DNA of 64,000 nucleotides from Chrysomallon squamiferum. Taxonomy: Eukaryota; Mollusca; Gastropoda; Neomphalida; Peltospiridae. The notes beneath the pieces are model-generated. The model was not told where the DNA came from. It did no database searches and saw only the letters and a program-made list of their open reading frames with translations. Shown here piece after piece: positions 41,146-53,431 of the stretch. Each line of letters begins with the position of its first letter. Position 1 is the stretch's first letter. The stretch spans positions 6,044,719 through 6,108,718 of the forward strand of contig CM022676.1 in the NCBI GenBank assembly GCA_012295275.1. The letters run 5' to 3'. A program made the position numbers and the translations under genes.

Positions 41146-41269
41146 AAAACAAATAAGTAAACAGAAACTAATAAATAATAATGAAAGAAAATTAACCAAG
41201 TGTACAAAAAAAACACATTTTACAAAACTTGTAAGTAACGCGACACACAAACTTTAACAGTTGCCCACC

Positions 41270-41335
41270 GGTCAGTAATGGAATGGCCAGTAATGTTATG
41301 GCCAGTAATGTTAGATGGTCATTACTGACTTCTGC
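41270..41335. repeat. Short tandem repeat ATGGCCAGTAATGTT
   Basis: GGTCAGTAATGGA, GGCCAGTAATGTTA (twice) and a following GGTCATTACTGAC: direct copies plus one inverted partner (AGTAATG / CATTACT). Confidence 0.7.
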
Positions 41336-41699
41336 TTTCTTTGAAGTGGTCTCTGTTGTCCAGTATTTTATGAGATTTGTTGAGAGACTTGTCTTTGAGA
41401 TGGGGACACAGTTGTAAGTTACGAATTTTAACAGAAAGGATAAAAAAAAAAATGTCCAAAAAAAAATGTCTTGGGAATTGTTTTAAGGCAATTTCACAGC
41501 TTCCTGGTTTCTTACTACAAAACAGTTATCAGCTTGAAAATGGCCACAAGGGAAATATAATCTCATCCCTGGAGTTTGAAGAATAACAGAGAGTAACTGA
41601 AAGAAGTTGTAAGAAGAAGAAGAAGAAGAAAGAAAAAAAACATTGGGGTGAAAAATGTAGATGAAAAATGAAAGAGCTTCAGTTGCCATTTTGGAGAAT

Positions 41700-42260
41700 T
41701 TAAATAAGATGGGGGTTAATTTTTTTTTTTTTTTTTTTTGACTTTTCAATTTTTATATCTTTTTTTTTTCTTTCTTTCTTTCTTTCTTTCTTTTTGGTTC
41801 TTTTTTTTTTTTAAAGTTATTTAATTTAATTTTTTTGTTGTGTTTTTGTTGTTTTTTTTGCTATTTCTTTTAATTTTATTTCATTTCTTTTTTTTCTTTT
41901 CTTTAATTTCTTTCATTCATTTATTTTTCTTTCTTTTTTATTATCTTTTCTTTCATTCTTGCTTTCGTCTCATTTTCCTTTCATTCTTCCCTCTTTTTCT
42001 AGTTTACCTTTATTTCATTCTTTCATTTCTTTAATTTCTCTCTTTCATTCTTTCAGTTTTCTTTGCTTTAATTCTTTCTATCCTTTTTTTTTTCTTTTCT
42101 CTACATAATTTTTCTATATTTAAAAATTCTTCTCTTAACTTTTTCTTTTTTTAATTTTTAATTAAATTCTTGCTTTATCGTCTCTTTATTTTTCATTCCC
42201 TTTTTTATTTTCTTTTCTTTCTTTCTTTTTTTTCCTTTTCTTTCTTTCTTCTTCACTATT
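41700..42260. repeat. T-rich TTTC low-complexity stretch
   Basis: (TTTC)n at 41770-41794 and degenerate TTTCATTC words to about 42255. Confidence 0.85.
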
Positions 42261-42499
42261 TTATCTCAAACTTTTAAAAGAAAAATTCTTTTCTGTTATT
42301 ACCAAAGATTTCAAGAGCAAGATAATAAAATAAAATGAATACTAATAGACATTTTCCTTTTGTTGTTCTTCTATAAATCACAAGTAAAATTAAAAATCTT
42401 TGTTTAGACAACAAACTCCTAACAAGAGGAATTTTAATGGAAAATGTCAATGTTTTTTACTTTTTTAACTAAGAGTTTTAATGTTGTTTCTTTTTTATA

Positions 42500-42875
42500 C
42501 ATGCATGTATGTATATATGTATGTATGAAGGTATGTGTGTATGTATATATGAATGTGTATATATGTATGTATGAATATATGTATATATGCATGTATGTAT
42601 GTATGTATGTATGTATGTATGAATGATGAGTGTATGTATGTAAGAATGTATGAGTGTGTATGTTTGTATGTATGTTAGATATGTGTGCATGTATGTGAAC
42701 ATGCATACTAAAGTATATAGCTGTGTATGTGAGTGCGTTTGTATGTGTGTGCAGGCATGTGTCTGTATATACAAAGGTATGGATATATTTCTGTATATAT
42801 GCATTATTGATGTATGTACTTTTATACTTATTATACATGTGATTGTTTTTGTTTGTGTGTGTGTGTGTGTGTGTG
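42500..42875. repeat. (GTAT)n degenerate array with GT tail
   Basis: ATGTATGTAT units with GAATGT and TATATG variants, ending in (GT)n at 42854-42874. The open frames are repeat translations. Confidence 0.92.
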
Positions 42876-43554
42876 CACCAAAAAATAGATCTATAATTTT
42901 TCAAAATTTATATAGATATGATAACATAAACATTTAAAATACCATAACAGAGAAATGCCAAAATACACAAATAAGCTGTGTACCTAAAAATAGAATCTAC
43001 AAATACCACAGCAAGTACATTAAAAATATACACATAAAAATGAATAATTACATTATAGATGTCTAGAACCACCCAGGTGTGTCTGTGTGTGTCTGTGTGT
43101 GTGTGTGTGTGTGTGTTTCTTTTTTAAAGTAAAATTTCCTGTTTAACCTTAATTCAAATTAACTTATTTTGTTACTTGTATTTTGATGCTGGACACACTA
43201 ATTAAGACATATGGTATTTTCTAATGGAATGAATTGAACTGACAAGTTTATGCTTAAAGTAAATGAGTTAATCTTCAACCGTATTGGGTTAACGAGTTTT
43301 CTAAAAATAGCATCAAATAATACCTGACTAATTTCAAACGACATCAAAGGTGTGGACTGTATGGATGGCCATTTCTGAGGTTTTGTAATTTAGAATTTAA
43401 TTAGTGGGGTATTGTTATTTTTCCTTTATTTCTTTTTTATTATTATTCTTTTCTTCTTCTTAATTTATTCTTTTTTTTTTTTTTTTTTTTTTTTTTTGGT
43501 AAAAATGTGAATTTTGAAACTAGATTAAATTAAGACACTTAGACATTTTTAGAT

Positions 43555-43603
43555 TCAGATACACACACACATACACAAACACACACACATACATACATAC
43601 ATT

Positions 43604-43645
<42 letters not shown>

Positions 43646-43735
43646 TACATACATGTAGAGACTTCATAATTTTATTATTATACCTGTGTCAGTGTATGTG
43701 TTGTCTGTGTGTGTGTGTGTGTGTGTGAAATAGAT
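43555..43735. repeat. CA/CATA and GT microsatellites
   Basis: CACACATACATACAT units at 43560-43655 and (GT)n at 43706-43727. Confidence 0.93.
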
Positions 43736-43759
43736 CAAGATTTGAATTTTATTCAGTAT

Positions 43760-44290
43760 AACCACAGATTCTGTTACAACTCGATGTGTTATAATATATA
43801 AAACAAAACTTTGAACTATGCTATCAATAGATGATACCCAGTCATTTTACTGGAATGTTGAAAATGTGACATGATGTACCTGGAATTCTAGATACTGCAT
43901 TAGCCTGATGAAAATTTGATACGATACACAAGCAATTCTGTTACAACTCGATGTGTTATGACTTATAAAGCGAAACTTTGATCTACACTAGAAGTAGATG
44001 ATACTGAAAGATTGCACTGGACCATTGAAGGAAAGACATACCAGACATTCTGCTACAGTTCAGTGTAACTATGACTACTACAGAGATCACTCCACATACA
44101 GAGAGAGTCAAAATCGTTACTTTTCCTAATATTAACCAAGCATGTGCAAGAGATTGGGATGTAGTAAAACAGGCTTTATTACTAGATGTATTATGACTTA
44201 TGAAGCAAAACTTTCAACTGTAGTAGAAGTAGATGATGCTTAAGCATCACAACAGACCAATGAAAGAATGATATGTTGTTAAAACTCAGC
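43760..44290. repeat. Tandem repeat, unit roughly 170-240 bp, three copies
   Basis: The phrases TTACAACTCGATGTGTTAT, AAAGCGAAACTTTGATCTA and AGAAGTAGATGATACT recur at about 43770, 43937 and 44180 in the same order. Confidence 0.85.
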
Positions 44291-44459
44291 ACATTTTGTC
44301 CATTAAAGATTAAGATATATCAAACTATTGTAAAAAATTTTATCATTCATACATCTGATACCTCACTTAACCAAGCATACTGAAGGGATTAAAAATATTG
44401 TTCATACATCTGATGCCTATATAACTATTAATATTAAACTGTTAATATTAAAAACCCAG

Positions 44460-44730
44460 TTATGTAATTAATAACGAGGGCTGGACTGTGAAATACATTT
44501 TGATATCACACAGACGTGACATACTGTGAGTAGCAGAGGGGAAGAAATCTGTTTAATCTTGTAGCATAATCTGTCGGCAAACAGAAACTCGATTCTTTTA
44601 CATCTCTTCCGAGCCAAGCCGGAGTGTTTGCTCTGAGCACGCTCAGTCAGTGGTTATTGAAAAAATTGTTCCTCGTGTAAATATCATAACGCCATATATT
44701 GAACTGATCTTTTCCTTATTAACTGTAACG
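44460..44730. other. Complex intronic island
   Basis: Complex sequence with no simple repeats and stop codons in all frames. It could be a conserved non-coding element, inferred from composition only. Confidence 0.3.
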
Positions 44731-44924
44731 TTTTTTTTTTTTTTTTTTTTTTTTTTTTTGGGGATAATTTTTTTCTTAAGGAGAGGTGAAAATGAGGTTA
44801 TATAAAAAAAGTTTTTTTTTAAAGGTGTGGTTTTTACACAGAGGGGTAGGGTAGGTCTCTAAAAGTCAAGACTAAAAGAATGTATGTATGTATATATATA
44901 TATATAAAATGTAAGATGTGTGTA

Positions 44925-45035
44925 AAATAAACAGGAGGACTGCCACTACAATGTCTATAAAACAAAATTAAAAATAAACAGGAGGACTGCCACTATGATG
45001 TCTATAAAAAAAGAAAAAAGGGAGGACTGCCACTT
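44925..45035. repeat. Tandem repeat GGAGGACTGCCACT, three copies
   Basis: AACAGGAGGACTGCCACTA followed by TGTCTATAAAA occurs at about 44930 and 44978; a third partial copy starts at about 45020. Confidence 0.9.
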
Positions 45036-45509
45036 AATGAATTTCGATGATGTAATGAAAAACAATCTTAGTTTTGTGTGTGGCCTAACACTTCCAGCTG
45101 AGAAGTGAGATAGAAGAACTTTAAACTCAGAGGTTCCCCGGGGTTTTTAGACCCACCAGCCTGATAATCTCTTTTTTTTTTTTTTTTTTTTTAAACGTGG
45201 AAAAAGAGAGAGAAAAAAAAAGAAGATTAAAAATTGGGAAATGTTTTTAATCATTTTGATAATTGAGTGTGAAAGATATGGGATAGAGAGAAAGAAGAAA
45301 AAATGAAGAATAAGAAGAAGAGTTATGAAGACGATAAAATGGAAGTTGTAATAAATGGAAGTTTTATTAAATATGAAGATATTTTTTTAGATATGTTATT
45401 GTGTGTGATTGATAATGATGAATAAGTATTTTTTGTGTTTGTGTGTGTTTGTTAGTTATATATATAACTGATATATGTGTTTGTAGGTATATTTATGTTT
45501 ATAAATAAG

Positions 45510-45870
45510 TATGCACTAATAATAATAATGATATTAATAATATTACAATAATGATGATTATAGTATTTGTGATAATAATAAGAATAACAACAATAATAAG
45601 TTATAATGATAATCATGATAGTATTTGTATTGGTAATTAAACAACAATAACCACAACACTAACAACCTTAGCAAAAAAAAATATTTTAAAATCCTAAAAA
45701 CATTATAATAATAAGTAGAAAAATAAAATAATAATAACAATTACAGTTGTAATGATGATGATAATATTTTGTAATATTTTGTAATCTATTAAAACCAACA
45801 GTATTAGGAATAAAAAAAATAATAATAAAAAAATTAAATAAAAATATATATATATATAATAAGAAATAAG
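45510..45870. repeat. AAT-rich degenerate stretch
   Basis: AATAATAA, ATGATGATAAT and AACAATAAT words; (AT)n at 45845-45858. Confidence 0.75.
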
Positions 45871-45908
45871 TTCAATTTCTATTAATATATTCATCACACA
45901 CATAAACT

Positions 45909-46225
45909 GCAAACTAACAAATAAAAGCAGTCTAGGTAACTTCAAGTTAATATATAGAAAGTAGTATACTAAGTAAAGAGTTTCATAGAAACTAACAAAT
46001 AAAAGCAGTCTGTGTCACTTAATGTTAACATATAGAAAGTAGTATAAGAAGTAAAGAGTTCCATAGAAACTAACAAATATAAGCAGTCTGGGTAACTTCA
46101 AGTTAACATATAGAAAGTAGTATAAGAAGTAAAGAGTTTCAAAGAAACTAACAAATAAAAGCAGTCTAGGTAACTTCCAAGTTAACATATAGAAAGTAGT
46201 AGAAGAAGTAAAGAGTTTCAAGGAG
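45909..46225. repeat. 78-79-bp tandem repeat, four copies
   Basis: The unit contains GAAACTAACAAATAAAAGCA, GTCTAGGTAACTTCAAGTTA and AGAAAGTAGTATAAGAAGTA. Copies are about 90% alike, so it is younger than most arrays here. Confidence 0.95.
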
Positions 46226-46381
46226 GTTTTGTCATACTTGAAAAACATGTGCTGGTGAGGGAGAGAATAAACCAAGGAATGCAATATTGGCTCCATCTGG
46301 TTTCAGTTTTATTCAAATTTTAGCTGCATGAAATTTTTCTTTCTTGCACGAACTTTCGTATCCAGCAGTATAAATAAAAGG

Positions 46382-46387
<6 letters not shown>

Positions 46388-46428
<41 letters not shown>
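46388..46428. repeat. (AG)n microsatellite
   Basis: About 20 AG units. Confidence 0.95.
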
Positions 46429-46430
<2 letters not shown>

Positions 46431-46539
46431 TAAAAAAACGATTTTTTAATGTGTGAAAGTGCTATACAGACAGACAGACAGATAGACAGATGAAAAAAGT
46501 AATTAGATTTTCTTGCATAATTGCACATACAGTAATAAT

Positions 46540-47118
46540 TTCAAAAAAGAAAAAAATAATAATAATAATTAAATTAATTTTTTTTTAAAGAATTGACACG
46601 TGACACTTGAGATGTATTGGCATACCTTTTTTATTTTTTTTTTAAATTTGATTTAAATTAATTTAAAAATTTTTAAAATTTATTTATTATTATTTTTTTT
46701 ATATAAATAAAAAAAATCATTTTCCAGTTTAACTTCATCTAAATTTACTATTAAAAAAAAATAAATAAAAATTAAAATCATATATTTATATATTTATGCA
46801 ATTAAATATTACTTTGACAGAAAAAACTAAATTTCAGACCTTTTTTATTTTTTCATTTTTTTTTTTTTTTTTTTTCATTAAAGCTTTAAATATAGTCTTT
46901 AAGAAGAAGGAAAAGATTTTTTTTTTTTCAAAAGAAAAAAATGCTTTGACACTTAAATATATGAGTAATTGTCAACAGATGTTTGATGCTATCACTTCAG
47001 TAATTAATGTTTGAAATTTAATCTTTTTTTTCAATTTAATAGAAATAAATTTAAACATCACTTCAGATATATTTAATTTTATTATTATTTTAATGTGAAA
47101 AGCTTATTTGTCTAAATT

Positions 47119-47149
<31 letters not shown>

Positions 47150-47384
47150 AAATGATTTTAATTTGAATGTTTGGTTTATTTATAATAATGATGAAATATT
47201 CAGAAAAATGCTGTTATGTCTGAAATTTTTTTTGTTTTAAAATGCTGTTAATTCAATAGATATTTATACTAAAATGAATATTTGTATAAAAATGAAAAAC
47301 AAATTCAGCAAAATTTATTAATAAATTTATAAATATTTCTGATAAAATGAAAAAAAATAAATAATAATACATTATTTTAATAAA
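46540..47384. other. Very AT-rich intron DNA
   Basis: T and A runs, with no recognised element. Confidence 0.6.
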
Positions 47385-47935
47385 ATACTGAAAATTCAAT
47401 AAATATTTTAAATAAAATACTGAAAATTCAGCAAATATTTTAAATAAAATACCGAAAATTCAGCAAATATTTTAATTAAAACACTGAAAATTCAGCAAAT
47501 ATTTTAATAAAACACTGAAAATTCAACAAATATTTTAAATAAAATATTGAAAATCCAGCAAATATTTTAAATAAAATACTGAAAATTTAACATATTTTAA
47601 ATAAAATACTGAAAATTCAGCAAATATTTTAAATACATCACTGAAAATTCAACAAATATTTTAAATAAAATACTGAAAATTCAGCAAATATTTTAAATAA
47701 AACACTGAAAATTCAGCAAATGTTTTAAATAAAATACTGAAAATTCAGCAAATATTTTAAATAAAACACTGAAAATTCAGCAAATGTTTTAAACAAAATA
47801 CTGAAAATTCAACAAATATTTTAAACAAAATACTTCAGCAAATATTTTAAACAAAACACTGAAAATTCCACAAAATACAAATTTTTGTTATGAAAATTCC
47901 ACAAAATACAAATTTTCGTTATGAAAATTCCACAT
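47385..47935. repeat. 32-bp minisatellite abutting the Ig2 exon
   Basis: About 15 copies of a unit containing AAATATTTTAAATAAAATAC then TGAAAATTCAGC (period 32, for example 47401 to 47433). A second, 31-bp repeat with CACAAAATACAAATTTT and GTTATGAAAATTC follows to about 47935, only about 15 bases from the splice acceptor. Confidence 0.96.
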
Positions 47936-47951
47936 TTTCTTTTACTTGCAG

Positions 47952-48229
47952 TTCTCCGCGATGATTTCCGCGAGAGGCCAACGTCTCAGACAGTCGCAAC
48001 GGGGGAGACCGCAACGTTCCACTGCAAGCCACCGAAGGGGGAACCGGAACCGAAAGTTCTGTGGCACAGGAACTCTGAACCACTTCAGCTAGGGGGCGAA
48101 TTTCAGTTAGTGACAGTGGTGACTTGGTGATCAAGTCTGTGATGGTGACGGATGCTGGAAAATACACCTGCTTGGCTATTAACAAAGGCGGAGAGAAAGA
48201 AAGCTCGCCTGCAACTCTCACTGTGCTAG
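47952..48229 (+). CDS. robo: Robo exon: Ig domain 2, with a 1-base frameshift
   Basis: The acceptor is TTTTACTTGCAG before 47952 and the donor GTAGGT starts at 48230. The exon opens with LRDDFRERPTSQTVATGE, typical of the Robo Ig1-Ig2 junction, then FHCKPPKGEPEPKVLWHRN. This frame stops at TGA 48128-48130. The shifted frame from about 48097 continues the fold: RISVSDSGDLVIK, then DAGKYTCLAIN with the second Ig cysteine, and SSPATLTVL to the donor. The exon is 278 nt, while its phase-1 ends require a multiple of 3, so one base is missing. The run of five G at 48092-48096 is the likely place. Sequencing error is more likely than a null allele because all other exons are intact. Confidence 0.93.
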
Positions 48230-48387
48230 GTAGGTGTTCTGATTTCCCATTCCAAATATAGGTAGATTTTGTTTGTTTTGTTTTTTTGTTTTTTTTTCGA
48301 GTGTGTTGTATTTTAGAATACTCATGACGATGATGATGAAATGTGGATGATTTTCAACAGAAGTTAAAGATGAAATATTGTTTAAGT

Positions 48388-48389
<2 letters not shown>

Positions 48390-48423
<34 letters not shown>

Positions 48424-48890
48424 ATGTATCAATAAATTAAAAATATATATATGTATATAAATAATAAAATAAATAATGTAATGGTAAATAAAATATATAA
48501 ATAAATAAATAAATGTATAAACAAATGAAAAATGAAATGTATAAATAATAAAATAAATAATAAATGGTAAATAAATAATAAATAAATAAATAAATGTATA
48601 AACAAATGAAAAATGAAATGTATAAATAATAAAATAAATAAATATATAAATAATAAATAATAAATAAATAAATAAATAAATAAATGTATAAACAAATGAA
48701 AAATGAAATGTATAAATAATAAAATAAATAAATATATAAATAAATAAATAATAAATAATAAATAAATAAATAAATAAATAAATAAATGTATAAACAAATG
48801 AAAAATGAAATGTATAAATAATAAAATAAATAATAAATGGTAAATAAATAAAATAAATTAAAATAAAATAAAATAAAATAAAAACAAAGA
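48390..48890. repeat. AAAT-based minisatellite in the Ig2-Ig3 intron
   Basis: (AAAT)n blocks alternate with GTATAAACAAATGAAAAATG and AAATGTATAAATAATAAAAT. The composite unit of about 70-120 bp occurs four times. Confidence 0.9.
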
Positions 48891-49026
48891 ACTTACTTAC
48901 ATAATTAATAAAGGCCAGTGTTTAATGCCAATAGCCATATTTTAAATCTAAAAACGTTATTATTTATTATTTATTATTTATTAAAAACAAACATTCCTTT
49001 ATCGTTACACGTTTTTGTTTTCACAG

Positions 49027-49165
49027 AAAAGCCAAAGTTTCGACAAATGCCTGATGACATTCAGGCCAATGAAGGAGACACCATTGAATTCAAATGTCGA
49101 GCAACTGGTGATCCCAAACCTACAGTGGAGTGGAAAAAACAAAATGGCCGAATTCCCTATGGAAG
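49027..49165 (+). CDS. robo: Robo exon: Ig domain 3, first half
   Basis: The acceptor is TTGTTTTCACAG before 49027 and the donor GTAAGA starts at 49166. It enters in phase 1 and leaves in phase 2. It reads EKPKFRQMPDDIQANEGD, then IEFKCRATGDPKPTVEWKKQ, giving the first Ig cysteine and the core tryptophan, and ends GRIPYG plus two bases of an arginine codon. The domain is completed by the exon at 50042. The split falls after the C-C' region of the Ig fold. This domain lies outside the known Slit contact surface. Confidence 0.95.
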
Positions 49166-49739
49166 GTAAGACAAGAAAAAAGCATTATTAAAAATTGAAT
49201 ACATAGATGACAGAATATTGATTTTTGTTTCAGAAATAAAAGTGGGGGGAAAAAAATTAAAAATAAAAACACAGAGAGAAAATAAAGATTTTTATTGTTT
49301 TGGTTTTTTTTGTACAACCTGTGGATTTCTTGATGTAAGGGACATAACTCTAGTAATGATTTTTTTTTTTTTTTTTTTTTTTTTTAGAAAAGATTAGGTT
49401 TATATTTGATTTGGTATGTGGATGTATGTGTTAATGTATTTGTGTGCATGTGTATTTATATGAATAAATGAATGTATATATATATGTGTGTGTGTGTGTG
49501 TATAAAGTCTTTTATCAATACTAGAAAATATACTAAAACAATATAATAACATACTTGATTTATATTGAAAAGAATATAAAAATACCAAAAGAATAAATAG
49601 TTTTACAAGTAATTTGGTCTTGTAAGGAAATAGTAAATATAAATATTATTTTTAGTAATTATAAATTCTAATATATTAAAAATATGGAATGTGTAACTCT
49701 CCCAAAAGAAAGAATTATTTTCTAAATATTTAGTTATGT

Positions 49740-50050
49740 CATTCTCACTTTAAAGCAAGATTTACTTTTTTTTTTAAAAACAACAAAAAATTAATTCATT
49801 TGTATGAAAGTGAAGATTACGTTACATTTTTTTCTTCTAAAAATGAAATTGTAATTTTTCTGGCTTCAGAGCAAGATTTATTCTTTCATTATGAAAGTGA
49901 ATATTAAGTTATATTTTTTCTTGAAAAATGAAACTGTAATTTTTCTGAACTCAGAGCAAGATTTATTCTTTCATTATGAAAGTGAAAATTACGTTGCATT
50001 TTTTTCTTCTAAAAACAAAACTGTAATTTTTCTGACTTCAGAGCAAGGAA
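49740..50050 (+). repeat. 85-87-bp tandem repeat containing the Ig3 second-exon acceptor
   Basis: GTAATTTTTCTGRCTTCAGA then GCAAG occurs at 49851-49875, 49936-49960 (CTGAACTCAG) and 50023-50047, the last being the real splice acceptor and first codons. A weaker relative with AAAGCAAGATTTA lies near 49752. The shared context includes ATGAAAGTGAAGATTACGTT. Confidence 0.92.
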
Positions 50051-50169
50051 GTTGGACGATGGAACTCTTCGGATAGAGAAGGTGGAGGCCAGTGACGATG
50101 GTCAGTACATCTGCGTGGCGGAGAATTCTGCAGGAACAGTGGAAGCTGCCGGCAAACTCAGTGTTCAAA
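50042..50169 (+). CDS. robo: Robo exon: Ig domain 3, second half
   Basis: The acceptor is TTTCTGACTTCAG before 50042 and the donor GTGAGT starts at 50170. The first base completes the arginine codon begun in the previous exon. It then reads ARKLDDGTLRIEKVEASDDG, then QYICVAENSAGTVEAAGKL, with the second Ig cysteine in the YxC motif. It leaves in phase 1. The sequence around the acceptor is copied at least twice just upstream, so the intron carries close look-alike splice sites; both copies reach an in-frame TGA soon after the copied junction. Confidence 0.95.
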
Positions 50170-50384
50170 GTGAGTTTTTTTATTTTTAAATTATTTTTAT
50201 ATTTTTAATTTATTTTATATTTTTAAATTATTTTTTATTTTTAAATTATTTTAAATAAACAGTTTCAAAAAATTTATACTGGAGATATAACGACGAATTT
50301 TTACAAAAAGATTTTGAAGATCTTCATGTCATGGTTTGTAAATTAAAATAGCATGTTTTTCTTTTTTTTTTTTATGCTGAATGT

Positions 50385-50488
<104 letters not shown>

Positions 50489-51499
50489 ATAAAATTGAAA
50501 TAATAATAATAATAAAAAATCAATAGTTATCTTCCCAATGTGGTTTGTAAATTCAAATAAGTTGTTTTTCTCAGATGAATTTTTGTCATGGTAAATTTAT
50601 CATACATTTCATATACAAATAAAGAAAATGGGAAAAAAATGGTAATAATAATAAAAACAGCAATAAACACTCTTCTTCAAGATATGGTTTGTAAATTCAA
50701 ATAAGAGATCAAAAAGTCCATGACACAGAGAACCTTATCAAATCTGTATTTATCACCAATTTACTTTTGTCTTTGGCCATGTATAATTTAAAAAAAAAAA
50801 AACAAAAAAAAAATCCAACAAAATACAACAAAAAAAAACCCCAAAAGAAATCAATATTGACTGAGATTATTCATTTAAAAAAAAAAAAATAATAATAATT
50901 TTTTTTCTTTACAGACATATATATTTTTTTCAAATTGTTTTATTAACTAATGTCATAAGCAACTTCAAAGCTCAAATCAAAAAAAAAAAAAAAAAATTAA
51001 ATAAAAATAATGAAATAAAAAATGAATTTACAACATTAACCAAAAAACAAATCTAATAAAGGAATAGTTTGGGCAAAACTGGATTCAAAATATTACTGCC
51101 AGTTTTGCAAACTCTTATTTGAAACTGTCTGAGTTAATTTAGTTTGAGTTTTGGTTATCAGAAATAATCTCACAAATTCAATTTGAACTTTTTGAAGATA
51201 AATTAAATTCGTGTCTGTGCTAATGATTTTCAAAAAGTGGAATAGGATTCAATATTTTCTTTTTTGTTTTAATCCAGAGATTATTGATGTAGTTGTTGTT
51301 GTTGTCGATGATGTTATTGTGTTACTTTTTTTTTGTTATTGTTATTTGTTTATTAACTGTTATCTATTGTTATTATTTTAATTACCATCAACATCATTAT
51401 TAATATTATTATTATATTTTTAAGTTTTATAAATATATATGTATATATATATTACTTTATTTATTTTATATTATTTATTAATTTCATTGATTTATTGTA

Positions 51500-51500
<1 letters not shown>

Positions 51501-51550
<50 letters not shown>

Positions 51551-51631
51551 TATTATTACTATTATTATTATTATTATTATTAATATTATTATTATTATTA
51601 TTATTACCATTATTATTATTATTACTATTAC

Positions 51632-51664
<33 letters not shown>
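51501..51664. repeat. (ATT)n array
   Basis: About 160 bp of ATT units with ACT and AAT variants, about 95 bp before the Ig4 acceptor. Confidence 0.96.
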
Positions 51665-51666
<2 letters not shown>

Positions 51667-51758
51667 CCACTATTACAGTTGTGATTGTCAGCATTAACAC
51701 CATCATTATAAAACAAAAATATTTAATTCAAATTTATCTAATTTTTTATTATTTTCAG

Positions 51759-51883
51759 CACATCCTACATTTCTAATTCGTCCGCAAAATCAGGTGGTTG
51801 GATTGGGTCGAACAGTAACTCTGCAGTGTGTTGTCAGAGGAAATCCCGTTCCAACTGTGTTTTGGAGCAAGGGTTCAGACCAG
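51759..51883 (+). CDS. robo: Robo exon: Ig domain 4, first half
   Basis: The acceptor is TTATTATTTTCAG before 51759 and the donor GTTAGT starts at 51884. It enters in phase 1 and leaves in phase 0. It reads HPTFLIRPQNQVVGLGRTV, then LQCVVRGNPVPTVFWSKGSD; the phrase VVGLGRTVTLQC matches Robo Ig4 (V-x-LGRTV-x-C). The first Ig cysteine and core tryptophan are present. The donor is weaker than its neighbours (GTTAGT). Both adjacent introns are mostly TTA-type repeat. Confidence 0.95.
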
Positions 51884-52033
51884 GTTAGTAAAGAAGAAAT
51901 TAAAAAAAAAAAAAAAAAATATTTTTTTTATAAAACTAATCATATTATTCAGTAATTATTTTTATATTATTAACACTAATAGTGTTACTACTACTATTAT
52001 TTTATTACTTTTATTACTATTACCATTAAAACT

Positions 52034-52303
<270 letters not shown>

Positions 52304-52317
52304 AAATATGTTTTCAG

Positions 52318-52477
52318 CCACTGATGTTTCCCAATCAAGAAAATGGCCGCTTCTCTGTGTCTGAAGATGGAACGTTCCGGATAGAGCGTGTGCAGTTTGA
52401 AGACAAGGGTGAATATGTCTGCCAGGCGCTCAATGTCATCGGCAGCGCCCAGGCCAACGTCCGCATTGAAGTCAGAA
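52318..52477 (+). CDS. robo: Robo exon: Ig domain 4, second half
   Basis: The acceptor is AAATATGTTTTCAG before 52318 and the donor GTAAGT starts at 52478. It enters in phase 0 and leaves in phase 1. It reads PLMFPNQENGRFSVSEDGT, then FRIERVQFEDKGEYVC with the second Ig cysteine, then QALNVIGSAQANVRIEVR. The QALNV-x-GS ending resembles Robo Ig4 (QTLNVAGS). The start follows directly on a nearly pure ATT array that fills the intron. Confidence 0.95.
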
Positions 52478-52494
52478 GTAAGTGCATTTTTTAC

Positions 52495-52792
52495 ATTATT
52501 TTATTATGTTTATTATTATTTATTTTTTTTTATTATTTATTATTATTATTACTTTTATTTATTATTATGTTGTTTGTTTTTTATTATTATTATTATTATG
52601 TTTATTATTATTATTATTATGTTTATATTATTATTATTATGTATATTTATTATTATTATTATTATTATGATTATTATTATTTATTTTTATTATTATTATT
52701 ATTATGTTATTATTATTATTTAGTATTATTTTATATTTTTTATTTGTTTTGTTTATTTATTATTATTTATTTATTTTTTTTTATTTATTAAG

Positions 52793-52833
<41 letters not shown>

Positions 52834-53260
52834 TGTTTATTATTATAAAATATAGTGAAAATTATTTTTATATATTATATTTCATTATTATTATTATTAT
52901 TATATTATTTATTTATATTTTATTGTTTATTATAAAATATATTGAAAATTATTTTTATATTTATTATTATTGTTGTTATAAAATATTTTGAAAATTATTT
53001 TTTATTATATTTCATTACTATTATTATTATTATATTATTATGTTTATGTTTTATTATTTTATTATTTTTATGTTTTATGTTTATTTATTATTATTATTTA
53101 TTTATTTTTATTTATTATTATTATTTATTTTTTTTATTTATTTAGAATTATTTTAGAAAATTATTTTTATTTATTATTATATATTTAGAAAAAAAAAATG
53201 TATATTACATATTTCATTACTATTAATATTATTATTATTTATATATTATTTATTTTTTAA
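52495..53260. repeat. Degenerate TTA/TTTA stretch in the Ig4-Ig5 intron
   Basis: ATT and TTTAT words. A phrase ATAAAATATATTGAAAATTA then TTTTTATAT recurs at about 52845, 52931 and 52977, so a tandem repeat of about 50-85 bp is embedded. Confidence 0.85.
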
Positions 53261-53431
53261 TCTATTGATTTTATCTGATACTTATTTTGTTTATTTATTT
53301 AACTATTTACCTGCATATTTATCTTTTTCAAATATCTTTTTTTTTCAAATTATTTGTTTATTTTATTTTTCATTTACTTACTCACTTATTTACTTACTTA
53401 CTCACTCATCTACTCACTTATGTACTCGCAG

